Below, one piece after another: positions 45,186 through 59,200 of a DNA stretch of 64,000 nucleotides (within the stretch, counting starts at the first letter, position 1; every line of letters starts with the position of its first letter). The position numbers were made by a program, and so were the translations under genes. The DNA is taken from contig NZ_JABSSX010000002.1 of assembly GCF_013280495.1 (NCBI RefSeq), positions 124,001 through 188,000 of the forward strand, given 5' to 3'. Under the pieces are notes generated by a model that saw nothing but the letters and a program-made list of their open reading frames with translations, did no database searches and was not told the origin of the DNA. This DNA comes from Brevibacterium permense. Its GTDB lineage: Bacteria > Actinomycetota > Actinomycetes > Actinomycetales > Brevibacteriaceae.

Positions 45186-46515
45186 CTGCGTCCTCCTCGG
45201 TCGGAACGTAGCCGTTGATGCGCGGGGCATCGTAGCGTTCGACGTCCAGGATCTCATGCCGCTTGGCAACGATGGCCGGGACGAGTGCCTGACCGGAGAC
45301 GTTGAGCGCGGTGCGGCCCATGTCCACGATCGGCTCGATGGCCAGCAGCAGTCCGACGCCTTCGAGGGGCAGACCAAGGGTCGACAGGGTCAGGGTGAGC
45401 ATCACGGTCGCACCTGTCGTGCCGGCCGTTGCGGCCGAGCCGATGACGGCGACGAAGATGATGAGCAGGTACTGGATGAGGGAGAGATCGATGCCGAAGA
45501 ACTGTGCGACGAACACGGCGGCGATGGCCGGATAGATCGCGGCGCAGCCGTCCATCTTCGTCGTCGCACCGAAGGGCACGGCGAAGGCGGCGTAGGAGTG
45601 GGGCACCCCGAAGTTGTCGGTGGCGACCTTCTGCGTCACGGGCATGGTGCCGATCGACGACCGGGAGACGAAGCCCATCTGAGTGGCCGGCCAGACTCCG
45701 GAGAAGTACTGGCGCACCGACAGTCCGTTGGCGCGAGCCAGGGCCGGATAGACGATGAAGAAGACGATCGCGAGACCGATGTAGACGGCGACGACGAACC
45801 ACAGCAGCGAGCCCATCGTCGACCAGCCGTAGGAGTTCACTGCGTTGCCGATGAGGCCGAGCGTACCGATCGGGGCGATGCGCACGATCCACCAGACGAC
45901 CTTCTGGACCACGGCCAGGGCCGCCTCGGTGAACTGGAGGAACGGCTCTGCGGCCTTGCCGACCTTGACCGCTGCGATGCCGATGGCACCGGAGACGATG
46001 ATGAGCTGGAGGATGTTGAAGTTGACCTCGGAGGTCATGACTCCGGAGTCATCGGGTGCGGTGGCCACCTCGAGTCCGAGGAAGTTCACCGGGATCAGTC
46101 CGGTGAGGAAGCCCAGCCAGCTGCCCTGGGAGTCGGGTGCACCGGCGTTGAGCGAAGCGGCATCGGCGTGGGCGCCGGGCTGCATGACGATGCCGATGAT
46201 GAGTCCGAGGACGACGGCGATGAGAGCGGTGAGGGCGAACCACAGCAGGGTCGACATCGCCAGCCTGGCGGCGTTGGTGACCTTGCGCAGGTTGCCGATG
46301 CTCGCGATGATCGCGGTGATGACCAATGGGACGACGGCGGCCTTGAGCAGTGTGACATACGACGAGCCGATGGTGTCCAGGGTCTGGCCGAGCCAGTTGT
46401 CAGCGGTGTCGCTGACCGGTCCCCATGAGCGGGCGATGAGCCCGAGGATGACACCGGCGACGAGTGCGATGGTCACCTGCACTCCGAAGGACTTGCTCCA
46501 TGCGGGCAGTCTCAT
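45142..46515 (-). CDS. DAACS-family symporter (dicarboxylate/amino acid:cation)
   Basis: A 457-residue glutamate-transporter-fold symporter. Hairpin 1 has SRSSIGTMPVT (284-294), helix 7 has GATTKMDGC (316-324) and helix 8 has DMGRTALNVSG (398-408). The helix 7 motif is KMDGC, not the NMDGT of glutamate and C4-dicarboxylate carriers, so the substrate may differ, for instance cystine as in TcyP-type members. An acidic C-terminal tail of about 40 residues follows. GGAGAGG precedes the ATG. The 3' end overlaps the GNAT gene by 44 nt. Confidence 0.9.
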   Translation of the reverse strand: MRLPAWSKSFGVQVTIALVAGVILGLIARSWGPVSDTADNWLGQTLDTIGSSYVTLLKAAVVPLVITAIIASIGNLRKVTNAARLAMSTLLWFALTALIAVVLGLIIGIVMQPGAHADAASLNAGAPDSQGSWLGFLTGLIPVNFLGLEVATAPDDSGVMTSEVNFNILQLIIVSGAIGIAAVKVGKAAEPFLQFTEAALAVVQKVVWWIVRIAPIGTLGLIGNAVNSYGWSTMGSLLWFVVAVYIGLAIVFFIVYPALARANGLSVRQYFSGVWPATQMGFVSRSSIGTMPVTQKVATDNFGVPHSYAAFAVPFGATTKMDGCAAIYPAIAAVFVAQFFGIDLSLIQYLLIIFVAVIGSAATAGTTGATVMLTLTLSTLGLPLEGVGLLLAIEPIVDMGRTALNVSGQALVPAIVAKRHEILDVERYDAPRINGYVPTEEDADVDETRTEDVRSHS

Positions 46516-46672
46516 TGAATTCCTCTCCTAGCGGGTCCTCCCCTGGCAGATCCGCAGGGAGGATTGGGCAACAGAGAGCACAACTGTTGAGCAATTTGCA
46601 AAATTCCCTGGCCACTTGTGAGCTGTCTCGCAGTTTGGAATCGGTCCACGCTCGGTCCCGGACACAGAGACC

Positions 46673-46714
46673 CCGGCGGCGCCCGCCCCGCGGTCGTGGG
46701 GCAGGCGCCGCCGG
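46673..46714 (-). terminator. Terminator of pyk
   Basis: A 17-bp stem with one mismatch pairs 46673-46689 with 46698-46714, about 20 nt past the pyk stop. The rest of the gap up to the symporter start (46516-46672) is unusually A+T-rich around 46570-46610, which suits a promoter, but no clear box stands out. Confidence 0.75.
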
Positions 46715-46733
46715 CGTTTGAGCCTGGGTGCGG

Positions 46734-48278
46734 TCAGTGTCGTGAGTGGCCCTCGCGCACGATCGGCACCTCACGGGTGATCGGCGCTTCGGCGACGACT
46801 CCATATCCGGCCAGCGGATCCTCTTCCGAGTCCGAGGCGTCCTGGTATGCGGCCGTCACACCCTTGGCGGCGTCACCGATGGTGTGGATGCGCAGAGCGT
46901 TCGTCGAGCCGGGGATCCCAGGAGGCGAACCGGCCACGAGGATGCTCTGATCGCCTTCGCGGGCGGTGCCGTCGGCGAGCAGAACGGCGTCGACCTGCCG
47001 TGCCATCTGGTCGGTGTGACGCACGGTCTTCACGAGGTACGGCCGGACTCCCCAGGTCAGCGCCAACTGGTGACGGACCTGCGGGTCGGGCGTGAAGCCG
47101 AGGATCGGCCAGGCCGGGCGCAGACGCGACATGCGCCGCACGGAATCGCCGGTCTGCGAGAAAGTGCACAGAAGATCGATATCGAGCTGCTGAGCAATCT
47201 GCACGGCCGCCGCAGTGACGGCTCCGCCCTTCGTGTGCGGGACGGTGCCCAGCGCCGGAATCCGCTCGAGACCGTGCTCCTCGGTGGAGCCGATGATCCG
47301 GCTCATCGTCCGAATCGCTTCGACCCAGTGCGCACCCACCGAGGTCTCGCCGGAGAGCATGAGCGCATCCGCGCCGTCGAGGACGGCATTCGCGCAGTCG
47401 CTGGCCTCGGCGCGGGTGGGCCGCGGAGCGTCGATCATCGTCTCGAGCATCTGTGTGGCCACGATGACGGGCTTGGCCTGTTGACGGGCGATCTCGACGG
47501 CCCGCTTCTGCACGATCGGCACCTGCTCGAGCGGCAGTTCGACACCGAGGTCGCCGCGGGCGACCATGATTCCGTCGAAGGCGTCGATGATCTCGACGAG
47601 CTGGTCGACCGCCTGCGGCTTCTCGAGCTTGGCGATGACCGGAGCGGTGATTCCGACCTCGTCCATGACCGCGCGCACATCGTTCATGTCCTCGGGGCTG
47701 CGGACGAAGGACAGGGCGACCCAATCGAAGCCGAGCTGCAGCCCCCACTTGAGATCGTCGACGTCCTTCTCCGACAGGGCGGGGACGGAGACCGGGACTC
47801 CGGGCAGGTTGATGCCCTTGTGGTTGGAGATGGTTCCGCCGATCTCGACTTCGGTGACCACATCGGTGGCGGTCACCTCGGTGGCGCGCAGGCGCAGGCG
47901 CCCGTCGTCGATGAGCAGCGGGTCTCCCACGGACACGTCCTCTGCCAGGGTCGGCAGGGTCGTGGATACGAGCTCCGCGGTGCCGGGAACGTCACGGCTG
48001 GTGATGGTGAAGGAGGCCCCTTCGACGAGCTCTTCCTTCCCATTGGCGAAGGTGCCCACGCGGATCTTCGGACCCTGGAGGTCCAGCAGGACGGCGACGG
48101 GGCGGCCGGTGTCGAGTGCGGCCTGCCGGACCCAGGCGAACTTCTCTTCGTGCTCTTCTCGCTTTCCGTGGCTCAGATTGAATCGGGCGACATCGACGCC
48201 TTCATCGACGAGCTCGCGGATCTCTTCATAGGAGTTCTGGTTCGGACCTAAAGTTGCGACTATCTTTGCACGCCTCAT
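46734..48278 (-). CDS. pyk: Pyruvate kinase
   Basis: A 514-residue enzyme that converts phosphoenolpyruvate and ADP to pyruvate and ATP. The N terminus is MRRAKIVATLGPNQ, the signature with the catalytic lysine is APVIAKLEKPQAV, and the metal site is in IMVARGDLGVELPLEQVP. DAPRPTRAEASDCANAVLDG follows. About 30 extra C-terminal residues (SDSEEDPLAGYGVV...) exceed the usual length. The ATG at 48278 lies 7 nt after TAGGGT, so the mRNA may be leaderless, although GGAG is nearby. Confidence 0.96.
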   Translation of the reverse strand: MRRAKIVATLGPNQNSYEEIRELVDEGVDVARFNLSHGKREEHEEKFAWVRQAALDTGRPVAVLLDLQGPKIRVGTFANGKEELVEGASFTITSRDVPGTAELVSTTLPTLAEDVSVGDPLLIDDGRLRLRATEVTATDVVTEVEIGGTISNHKGINLPGVPVSVPALSEKDVDDLKWGLQLGFDWVALSFVRSPEDMNDVRAVMDEVGITAPVIAKLEKPQAVDQLVEIIDAFDGIMVARGDLGVELPLEQVPIVQKRAVEIARQQAKPVIVATQMLETMIDAPRPTRAEASDCANAVLDGADALMLSGETSVGAHWVEAIRTMSRIIGSTEEHGLERIPALGTVPHTKGGAVTAAAVQIAQQLDIDLLCTFSQTGDSVRRMSRLRPAWPILGFTPDPQVRHQLALTWGVRPYLVKTVRHTDQMARQVDAVLLADGTAREGDQSILVAGSPPGIPGSTNALRIHTIGDAAKGVTAAYQDASDSEEDPLAGYGVVAEAPITREVPIVREGHSRH

Positions 48279-48285
48279 ACGCTCC

Positions 48286-48291
48286 ACCCTA
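48286..48291 (-). promoter_or_regulatory. -10 box for pyk
   Basis: TAGGGT on the minus strand ends 7 nt before the pyk ATG, so transcription should start at or next to the start codon. Confidence 0.45.
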
Positions 48292-48348
48292 CCTAAAGTC
48301 TCAGCCGGCGGTTTCCACCGCTCTGCGCTGGTCACGGGCGGTGCGGGT

Positions 48349-48368
48349 GCGGCACTTCGCTGTGCCGC
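48349..48368 (-). terminator. Small hairpin after gltD
   Basis: A perfect 7-bp stem (48349-48355 with 48362-48368) and 6-nt loop lie about 40 nt past the gltD stop, between gltD and pyk. It is a weak terminator candidate. Confidence 0.4.
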
Positions 48369-48405
48369 CCCCACCACCCATTCTCAGTGTCTGACATGAA
48401 CTATC

Positions 48406-49861
48406 TTAGCATTTGAACCCTTCGTCGGTGGGCTGCACGGGCGCCGGCAGCCGCGTCGACCCGGTGAGGAACCGGTCGACTTCGGCGGCCGCGGCGCGCC
48501 CCTCGGCGATGCCCCACACGATGAGCGACTGTCCGCGTCCGGCATCGCCTGCGACGAAGACTCCGGGGGTCTCCGAAGCGTAGGAGTCATCACGGGTGAA
48601 GGCTCCGGAATCGGCGACGTCGAGACCGAACGAGTCCGACTCCGGTCCGGAGAATCCCAGTGCCAGCAACACGAGATCGGCCTCAAGGACGTGTTCGGTG
48701 CCCGGTGTCGGAATCCGGCGGCCGTCGACGAACTGGGTCTCGGCGACCTCGATCCCGCTCACGCGGCCGGTGTCGTCGCCGACGAAGCGCGTGGTCGAGG
48801 CGAGGTACTTCCGCGTTCCGCCCTCCTCGTGCGAGGACTGGACTTCGAAGATGCGAGGAACGGTCGGCCACGGATCGCTCTCACTGCGTTCGGCGGGCGG
48901 CTGGGCGCCGATCGCCAGGGTCGTCACAGAGGCCGCCTTCTGGCGCAGGGCCGTGCCCAGGCAGTCGGCGCCCGTGTCCCCGCCGCCGATGATGATGACG
49001 TGTTTGCCCGCGGCGTCGATGAACGCCGACGAGTCGGCCTCGGGCCCGCGATGGTCGCCCGCCTGATCCCGATTCGAGGGCACAAGGTAGTCCATGGCGA
49101 ATTCGACCCCGTCGAGATCGCGGCCGGGGATCGGCATGTCGCGCGGAACCGTCGCACCTGTGCACACGATGACGGCATCGAAGCTCGAACGCAGGGACTC
49201 GAGCGTGACATCGCGTCCGACTTCGACCGAAGTCTTGAAGCGGGTGCCCTCCGCACGCATCTGATCGAGTCGACGATCGATGTGGTGCTTCTCCAGCTTG
49301 AAGTCCGGGATGCCGTAGCGCAGGAGTCCGCCGAGGCGGTCGGCGCGTTCGTAGACGACGACCGTATGCCCGGCTCGGGTCAGCTGCTGGGCTGCGGCCA
49401 GCCCGGTGGGACCGGATCCGATCACGGCGACCGTCTGGCCTGTGATCCGCTCGGGGATGATCGGCTGGATGAGACCGGCGTCGAAGCCCTGATCGACGAT
49501 CGTGACCTCGACCTGTTTGATAGTCACTGCCGGCTGGTTGATGCCGAGGACGCAGGAGTTCTCGCACGGGGCCGGACAGGCACGCCCGGTGAACTCCGGG
49601 AAGTTGTTCGTCGCGTGAAGCAGTTCGACGGCGCGGGGGAGCTCGCCGCGGTACATCGCGTCGTTGAATTCCGGGATGAGGTTGCCCAGCGGACAGCCCT
49701 GATGGCAGAAGGGGATGCCGCAGTCCATGCAGCGTGATGCCTGCCGTCGCAGCTGCTCGGGATCACCCGCCTCGTAGACCTCCTTGTAGTCCATGAGACG
49801 GATCGGGACGGGGCGCCGCTTCGGCAGCTCCCGGTGTTCGACAGTGAGGAATCCGTGCGGA

Positions 49862-49869
<8 letters not shown>
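48406..49869 (-). CDS. gltD: Glutamate synthase small subunit
   Basis: A 487-residue NADPH- and FAD-binding subunit of glutamate synthase. Two cysteine clusters at the N terminus (C47, C50, C55, C59 and C98, C102, C106) hold [4Fe-4S] centres. The FAD loop is GSGPTG (151-156) and the NADPH loop is IIIGGGDTGADCLG. Electrons pass from NADPH through this subunit to GltB. The ATG overlaps the gltB stop by 8 nt, so subunits are made together. Confidence 0.97.
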
Positions 49870-54562
<4,693 letters not shown>

Positions 54563-54650
54563 ATCCTGCCTTCTCGGTGTTGAGTGCTTCCCGAAAAGAC
54601 GGCGCTGTCCCTTGCGGTGTGGACGAGTCCGAAAAACAGCGTTTCCGAAC

Positions 54651-54678
54651 CCGGCTGTGAGATCACTCTCACAGCCGG
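54651..54678. other. 12-bp inverted repeat in the gltB leader
   Basis: Positions 54651-54662 and 54667-54678 are perfect reverse complements around a 4-nt loop. The hairpin lies 90 nt upstream of the gltB start and 70 nt past the Lgt-like gene. TAGGTT at 54690-54685 on the minus strand is a possible -10 just ahead of it. It could terminate the trp transcript or act as a leader element for gltB; a T5 run follows 17 nt later. Confidence 0.55.
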
Positions 54679-54747
54679 AGTCCTAACCTACACCATGTGC
54701 AATTCCAGAAAAAGCAGACAAAGGAACAAACAGCGAACCAATTCGTC

Positions 54748-55914
54748 TCATTTGCTGGACGTTCGCGGGTTCTCTTCGTGGGTGGCAGGCGCCGAATTTC
54801 CGCGCACATCGGGCACGATCGAGATCGCCGAGGTCACGGCTCCGAAGAATCCGAAGCTGTGGCGACCGCTGAGATCGATTCCGGATTCGTCCTCGGGCTC
54901 CGAGTCGTCCGATTCGGCGCCAGACGCGTTGCTGTCCGCTGTCGCAGACGCCGCACCGTTGACGTCTGCATGGCGCGCACAAGTACACACAGTCGAGTCG
55001 GAAGCCGGGGCGGGTGACGCGGTCACGGTCGAGCGCCGTGATGGCGGTGCCCCGGTGCCTTCGTGACCGTGCTGATCGTCCGGATCGGCCACCCGCGCTA
55101 CGGAAGGCAGCGGGGCTCCGGAGGCTGCGGCCGCCTCAGCGATATTGGGTGCATTGATCTCAAAGGTGTGCTTTCCGCGGCGATGGCGGCGCAGCAGGGT
55201 CCGGGACCCGTGCATGTAGACACCGGTCTCATAGGTGCGGTGACGCAGTCGGGAGACGATGAGCCAGCCGAGGCCGAGGAGCAGGGCGAGGATGGCCGTC
55301 CAGACGTTGAACGGCAGTCCGAGGAGCAGGCGCGCGTCCTCGGCTGCGGGAGTGCCGATCCGCAGGGCCTCGAGCAGAATGCGGCCGAGGCCGAACAGGC
55401 ACAGATACAGGGCGAAGACCTGTCCGTAGCCGAGCCGGAGGCGTTTGGACACGATGATGAGCACAACACAGGCGATGAGGTTCCACGCCGATTCGGTGAG
55501 CACAGTGACCAGTTCGAGGCGACCGTCGAACCAATCGCTGAAGGCTCCGGCGACGTGGCCGAGGATGAGCCCCGGTGCGACCGAGTCGAGCAGCGGTCGG
55601 AACCTGATGCCTTGGATGCGGGTGAGCACCCAGACGGAGAGGAAACCGAGGATGGTGGCTCCCCAGAAGCTGAACCCGCCGTCCCAGACCGCCAGCGCCC
55701 GCAGCGGGCTGCCGTCGGGGCCGAAGTAGGTGTCCGGCGCCGAGAGCAGATGTCCGAGACGTCCGCCGATGACTGCCGCAGGCAGACCGACGACCGTGAT
55801 GGCCCAGAGGTCTCCCTTATGGCCGCCGCGGGCGCGCCATTGGATGCCTGTCATCCACAGCGCGAGTCCGATGCCGAGGACGGTGAAGACGACCCATGCA
55901 GGGCTGAAGCTCAT
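54748..55914 (-). CDS. Divergent Lgt-like membrane protein
   Basis: A 388-residue protein in the place of lgt (after trpA), with the prolipoprotein diacylglyceryl transferase fold but a damaged active site. Family features kept are GGRLGHLLS (50-58), VWDGGFSFWGA (77-87) and GRILLEALRI (177-186). The signature G-R-x-G-N-x-x-N-x-E is replaced by GHVAGAFSDWFDGR (119-132), and the usual N-terminal IPSPP...GP segment and about 40 residues after the signature are missing. The ATG overlaps trpA by 4 nt. Residues 221-388 are a polar tail. It is probably not an active Lgt. Confidence 0.8.
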   Translation of the reverse strand: MSFSPAWVVFTVLGIGLALWMTGIQWRARGGHKGDLWAITVVGLPAAVIGGRLGHLLSAPDTYFGPDGSPLRALAVWDGGFSFWGATILGFLSVWVLTRIQGIRFRPLLDSVAPGLILGHVAGAFSDWFDGRLELVTVLTESAWNLIACVVLIIVSKRLRLGYGQVFALYLCLFGLGRILLEALRIGTPAAEDARLLLGLPFNVWTAILALLLGLGWLIVSRLRHRTYETGVYMHGSRTLLRRHRRGKHTFEINAPNIAEAAAASGAPLPSVARVADPDDQHGHEGTGAPPSRRSTVTASPAPASDSTVCTCARHADVNGAASATADSNASGAESDDSEPEDESGIDLSGRHSFGFFGAVTSAISIVPDVRGNSAPATHEENPRTSSK

Positions 55915-56702
55915 GCACACCCTTCTGCGAGCTCGGCGGCGAGTCGACCGACTCCGGCCACTCCTTCGGAGTCCAGCGCCCGAACGAGGGCGGAGCCGAC
56001 GATGACGCCATCGGCGTATTCGGCGACCTCGGCCGCCTGTTCGCGGTTCGATACGCCGAGGCCGACGCACGCGCGCTCGGCTCCGGCTTCCTTCAGCCGG
56101 GCGACGAGATCGCGCGCATGGTTGTCGACTTCGGAGCGGACACCGGTGACACCCATGGTCGAGGCGGCGTAGACGAACCCGGAGCTGTGCTCGACGATGC
56201 GGGCGAGTCGCTCGGGCGTCGACGAGGGTGCGGCGAGGAAGATGCGGTCGAGGTCGTGCTTCTCAGAGGCTGCCAGCCACGGACCCGCCTCATCGGGGAT
56301 GAGGTCGGGGGTGACGATTCCGCCGCCTCCGGCCGAGGCGAGATCGCGGGCGAATCTGTCGATGCCGTATTGGAGCACGAGGTTCCAGTAGCTCATGACG
56401 ACGGCGGTGCCGCCGGCTTCGGCGATGGCTTCGACTGCGGTGAAGACATCGGAGGTTCGCACACCGTTGTCCAGTGCCGCCTCACCGGCGCGCTGGATGA
56501 CGGGTCCGTCCATTCCGGGGTCGGAGTACGGCAGTCCGACCTCGATGATGTCGACGCCGTTGCGGACGAGTTCGACCATCGCCTCTGTCGAACCGGCCAC
56601 AGTCGGGAAGCCGACGGGCAGGTAGGCGATGAGCGCGGCCTTGCGGCCCGCCTCGGCGACGGCGTCGAGGGTGGTTCCTGTGCGTGGACCTGAGTGCGTC
56701 AT
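55911..56702 (-). CDS. trpA: Tryptophan synthase alpha chain
   Basis: A 263-residue TIM-barrel lyase that cleaves indole-3-glycerol phosphate to indole, which passes through a tunnel to TrpB. Catalytic residues are E54 ([11 protein letters not shown]) and D65 (DPGMDGP). The ATG overlaps the trpB stop by 4 nt (56699-56702), and the stop overlaps the Lgt-like gene by 4 nt. The longer frame starting earlier is inside trpB. Confidence 0.97.
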   Translation of the reverse strand: MTHSGPRTGTTLDAVAEAGRKAALIAYLPVGFPTVAGSTEAMVELVRNGVDIIEVGLPYSDPGMDGPVIQRAGEAALDNGVRTSDVFTAVEAIAEAGGTAVVMSYWNLVLQYGIDRFARDLASAGGGGIVTPDLIPDEAGPWLAASEKHDLDRIFLAAPSSTPERLARIVEHSSGFVYAASTMGVTGVRSEVDNHARDLVARLKEAGAERACVGLGVSNREQAAEVAEYADGVIVGSALVRALDSEGVAGVGRLAAELAEGCA

Positions 56703-57913
56703 ACCTGCACCGCTCCTTCGTCGATGTAGTCGAACCATTTCGCGGCGGTCGTCATATCCTTGTCGCCGCGGCCGGAGAGATTGACCAGCAGGACCGCGTC
56801 GGGTCCGAGCTCACGGCCGATGCGCATGGCTCCGGCCAGGGCGTGAGCGGATTCGATGGCAGGGATGATGCCCTCCGTGCGAGAGAGCAGTCGCATGGCC
56901 TCCATCGCCTCCTCATCGACGACGGGTTCGTACGTCACTCGCCCGGTGTCGTGGAGGTGGGAGTGCTCGGGGCCGACCGACGGGTAGTCGAGTCCGGCGG
57001 AGACCGAGTGGGAGGCCTGAGTCTGACCGTCGGCATCCTGGAGGATGTAGGTGGCGGAGCCGTGGAGGACACCGGGGCGTCCGCCGGAGAACCGGGCAGC
57101 GTGATGGCCGGAATCGACTCCTTCGCCGCCGGCTTCGAAGCCGAAGATCCTGACGTCCGCATCGCTGAGGAAGGCTGCGAAGAGTCCCATCGCGTTCGAT
57201 CCGCCGCCGACGCAGGCGCAGACGGCGTCGGGCAGGCGACCGGCCATCTCCTGGATCTGTTCGCGGGCTTCGACCCCGATGACGTTCTGGAAGGAGCGGA
57301 CCATCGCCGGGAACGGGTGAGGACCGGCAACCGTGCCGATGACATAGTGGGTGTCGTCGACGTTGGCCACCCAGTCGCGCATGGCTTCGTTCATCGCGTC
57401 CTTGAGAGTGCGGGTGCCGTTGGTCACGGCGTTGACCGTGGCTCCGAGCAGACGCATGCGCGCGACGTTGAGGGCCTGGCGCTGAGTGTCCTCCTCGCCC
57501 ATGTAGACCACGCAGGACATGTCGAGCAGGGCCGCGGCGGTCGCCGTGGCGACTCCGTGCTGACCGGCTCCGGTCTCGGCGATGAGACGGGTCTTGCCCA
57601 TCCGCTTGGCCAGCAGAGCCTGCGCCAGGGCGTTGTTGATCTTGTGGCTGCCCGTGTGGTTGAGGTCTTCGCGTTTGAGGAACACTCGAGCACCGCCGCA
57701 GTGCTCGGCGAAGCGAGTGGCCTCGGTGAGCAGAGAGGGCCGGCCGATGTAGCTGCGCTGCAGAGTGAGGAGTTCGTCGGTGAAGGCCGGATCCACCTGG
57801 GATTTGCGCCAGGTCTCCTCGATCTCGTCGAGTGCCGGGATCAGCGCTTCGGGGATGAACCTGCCTCCGAACTCGCCGAAGTACGGTCCGGTCTCCTCGC
57901 TCAAATCGGTCAT
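56699..57913 (-). CDS. trpB: Tryptophan synthase beta chain
   Basis: A 404-residue PLP enzyme that joins indole and serine to tryptophan. The Schiff-base lysine is K91 in [12 protein letters not shown], and the phosphate loop is GGGSNAMG. The ATG at 57913 begins [19 protein letters not shown], the normal N terminus, with AAGGA ahead of it. The 127-nt gap to trpC (57914-58040) has only a short 8-bp hairpin near 57997-58032. Confidence 0.97.
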   Translation of the reverse strand: MTDLSEETGPYFGEFGGRFIPEALIPALDEIEETWRKSQVDPAFTDELLTLQRSYIGRPSLLTEATRFAEHCGGARVFLKREDLNHTGSHKINNALAQALLAKRMGKTRLIAETGAGQHGVATATAAALLDMSCVVYMGEEDTQRQALNVARMRLLGATVNAVTNGTRTLKDAMNEAMRDWVANVDDTHYVIGTVAGPHPFPAMVRSFQNVIGVEAREQIQEMAGRLPDAVCACVGGGSNAMGLFAAFLSDADVRIFGFEAGGEGVDSGHHAARFSGGRPGVLHGSATYILQDADGQTQASHSVSAGLDYPSVGPEHSHLHDTGRVTYEPVVDEEAMEAMRLLSRTEGIIPAIESAHALAGAMRIGRELGPDAVLLVNLSGRGDKDMTTAAKWFDYIDEGAVQV

Positions 57914-58040
57914 TGCGGTCCTTCTCGATCTCCTCGTGGCGCCAGCCTGTGGGGCGGAGAGACTCCGCCTCACCGGACGCCGGAATGGGTGCAGTGTCAG
58001 CTCATCGTCGGCCACGTGCAGCGGCCGACGCGGGCAGGGT

Positions 58041-58838
58041 TCAGGATGCGGACAGGGAGCGGCGTTCCCGGCCGAGTGCGGTGTACTCCTCGACTGCGGC
58101 CTGCGGACGGCCGCCGGTGACGAGGGCTTCGCCCACGAGCACGAGGTCGGCTCCGGAGTCCGCGTACTTCGACACCTCGGCGGCTCCGGCGACGCCGGAC
58201 TCGGCAACTAGGGTGCAGCCGGCGGGAGCGAGTTGGGCCAGGGGCGCGAACCGGTCGGTGTCGACGCTGAGATCCTTGAGGTTGCGGGTATTCGCGCCGA
58301 TGAGTTCGGCACCGAGTTCCGTCGCGATCTCCAGCTCTTCGCGATTGTGGGTCTCGACGAGCGCCGTCATCCCCAGCTCCGTGGCCAGGGCATGGAATTC
58401 GCCCAGCTGCACGGGATCGAGTGCTGCGACGATGAGCAGAACGATATCGGCACCGTGGGCACGGGCCTCATGGAACTGATATTCGTCGACCATGAAGTCC
58501 TTGCGCAGGACCGGGATGTCCACGGCAGCGCGCACCGAGTCGAGGTCCGCGAGACTGCCGTTGAAGCGTCGGGATTCCGTGAGCACGCTGATGGCCCGGG
58601 CTCCCCCGGCGGCGTACAGACCGGCGAGCGTGCCCGGATCGGGGATCTCGGCGAGGTCACCACGGGAGGGTGACTTCCGCTTGACTTCGGCGATGACGCC
58701 GAAGTCGGCGGACAGGTCGAAGGGGCGGACCGGTTCGGCCGCCGCGGCCCGCGCGGTGATCTCGCTCAGCGGAACCTCGTTCCGGCGTGCCTGCAGGTCT
58801 TCCCGCACGCCGGAGATGATGTCGATGAGGACTGTCAT
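58041..58838 (-). CDS. trpC: Indole-3-glycerol-phosphate synthase
   Basis: A 265-residue single-domain TrpC, not fused to TrpF. It closes the indole ring from carboxyphenylaminodeoxyribulose phosphate. The catalytic lysine region is [13 protein letters not shown] (about 49-61), with KDFMVDEYQ and [12 protein letters not shown] farther on. The ATG overlaps the stop of the small membrane gene by 4 nt. No trpD or trpF lies in this window. Confidence 0.96.
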   Translation of the reverse strand: MTVLIDIISGVREDLQARRNEVPLSEITARAAAAEPVRPFDLSADFGVIAEVKRKSPSRGDLAEIPDPGTLAGLYAAGGARAISVLTESRRFNGSLADLDSVRAAVDIPVLRKDFMVDEYQFHEARAHGADIVLLIVAALDPVQLGEFHALATELGMTALVETHNREELEIATELGAELIGANTRNLKDLSVDTDRFAPLAQLAPAGCTLVAESGVAGAAEVSKYADSGADLVLVGEALVTGGRPQAAVEEYTALGRERRSLSAS

Positions 58839-59104
58839 TTCTTCTTCGGCTTGTTGCCCAGTCCGACGGCGCGCAGGATCAGGCCGACGACGACGCCGAG
58901 GGCGACGATGCCGATGGAGATGTAGGTGATCGTGGGGTTGTGGATCGTGAAGCCCACACAGCCGACCGTGACACCGATGAGCATGATGATGACTCCGGTC
59001 CATCCCGCCACCGAGTTGCCGTGACCGGGATCGGCGATCGCTGCGTAGTCGATCGTGGATTTGTCGAGATCTGCGGCTCCGTTGCGGGCGAGGGACTGCG
59101 ACAT
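58835..59104 (-). CDS. HGxxPAAW-family small membrane protein
   Basis: An 89-residue protein with two predicted helices (about 33-53 and 59-80) and a KPKKK tail. The HGNSVAGWTGVII segment (about 28-40) matches the HGxxPAAW family that is found next to trpC in actinobacteria; here the motif reads HGNSVAGW. A good AAGGAG site precedes the ATG. Its stop overlaps trpC by 4 nt, so it is cotranslated with a Trp enzyme, but the function is unknown. Confidence 0.85.
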   Translation of the reverse strand: MSQSLARNGAADLDKSTIDYAAIADPGHGNSVAGWTGVIIMLIGVTVGCVGFTIHNPTITYISIGIVALGVVVGLILRAVGLGNKPKKK

Positions 59105-59123
59105 GGCGCTCCTTTGTGTGAGT

Positions 59124-59164
59124 GCGTGACACGCGTGTGGAATCTTTCCTCCATTGTGTCACGC
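59124..59164. other. 9-bp inverted repeat ahead of the HGxxPAAW-trpCBA block
   Basis: GCGTGACAC at 59124-59132 and GTGTCACGC at 59156-59164 are perfect inverted repeats with 23 nt between them. They lie 20 nt upstream of the small membrane gene and in the largest untranslated gap of this operon (59105-59200). They could be an operator or a hairpin for an internal promoter. Confidence 0.45.
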
Positions 59165-59200
59165 TTCTTCGACTGACCGGACACCGACCCGGTCACAAGG

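Noticed and set aside
48349..48368. Riboswitch between gltD and pyk
   Set aside because: Only a small 7-bp hairpin is present and pyk appears to start without a leader, so there is no room for an aptamer.
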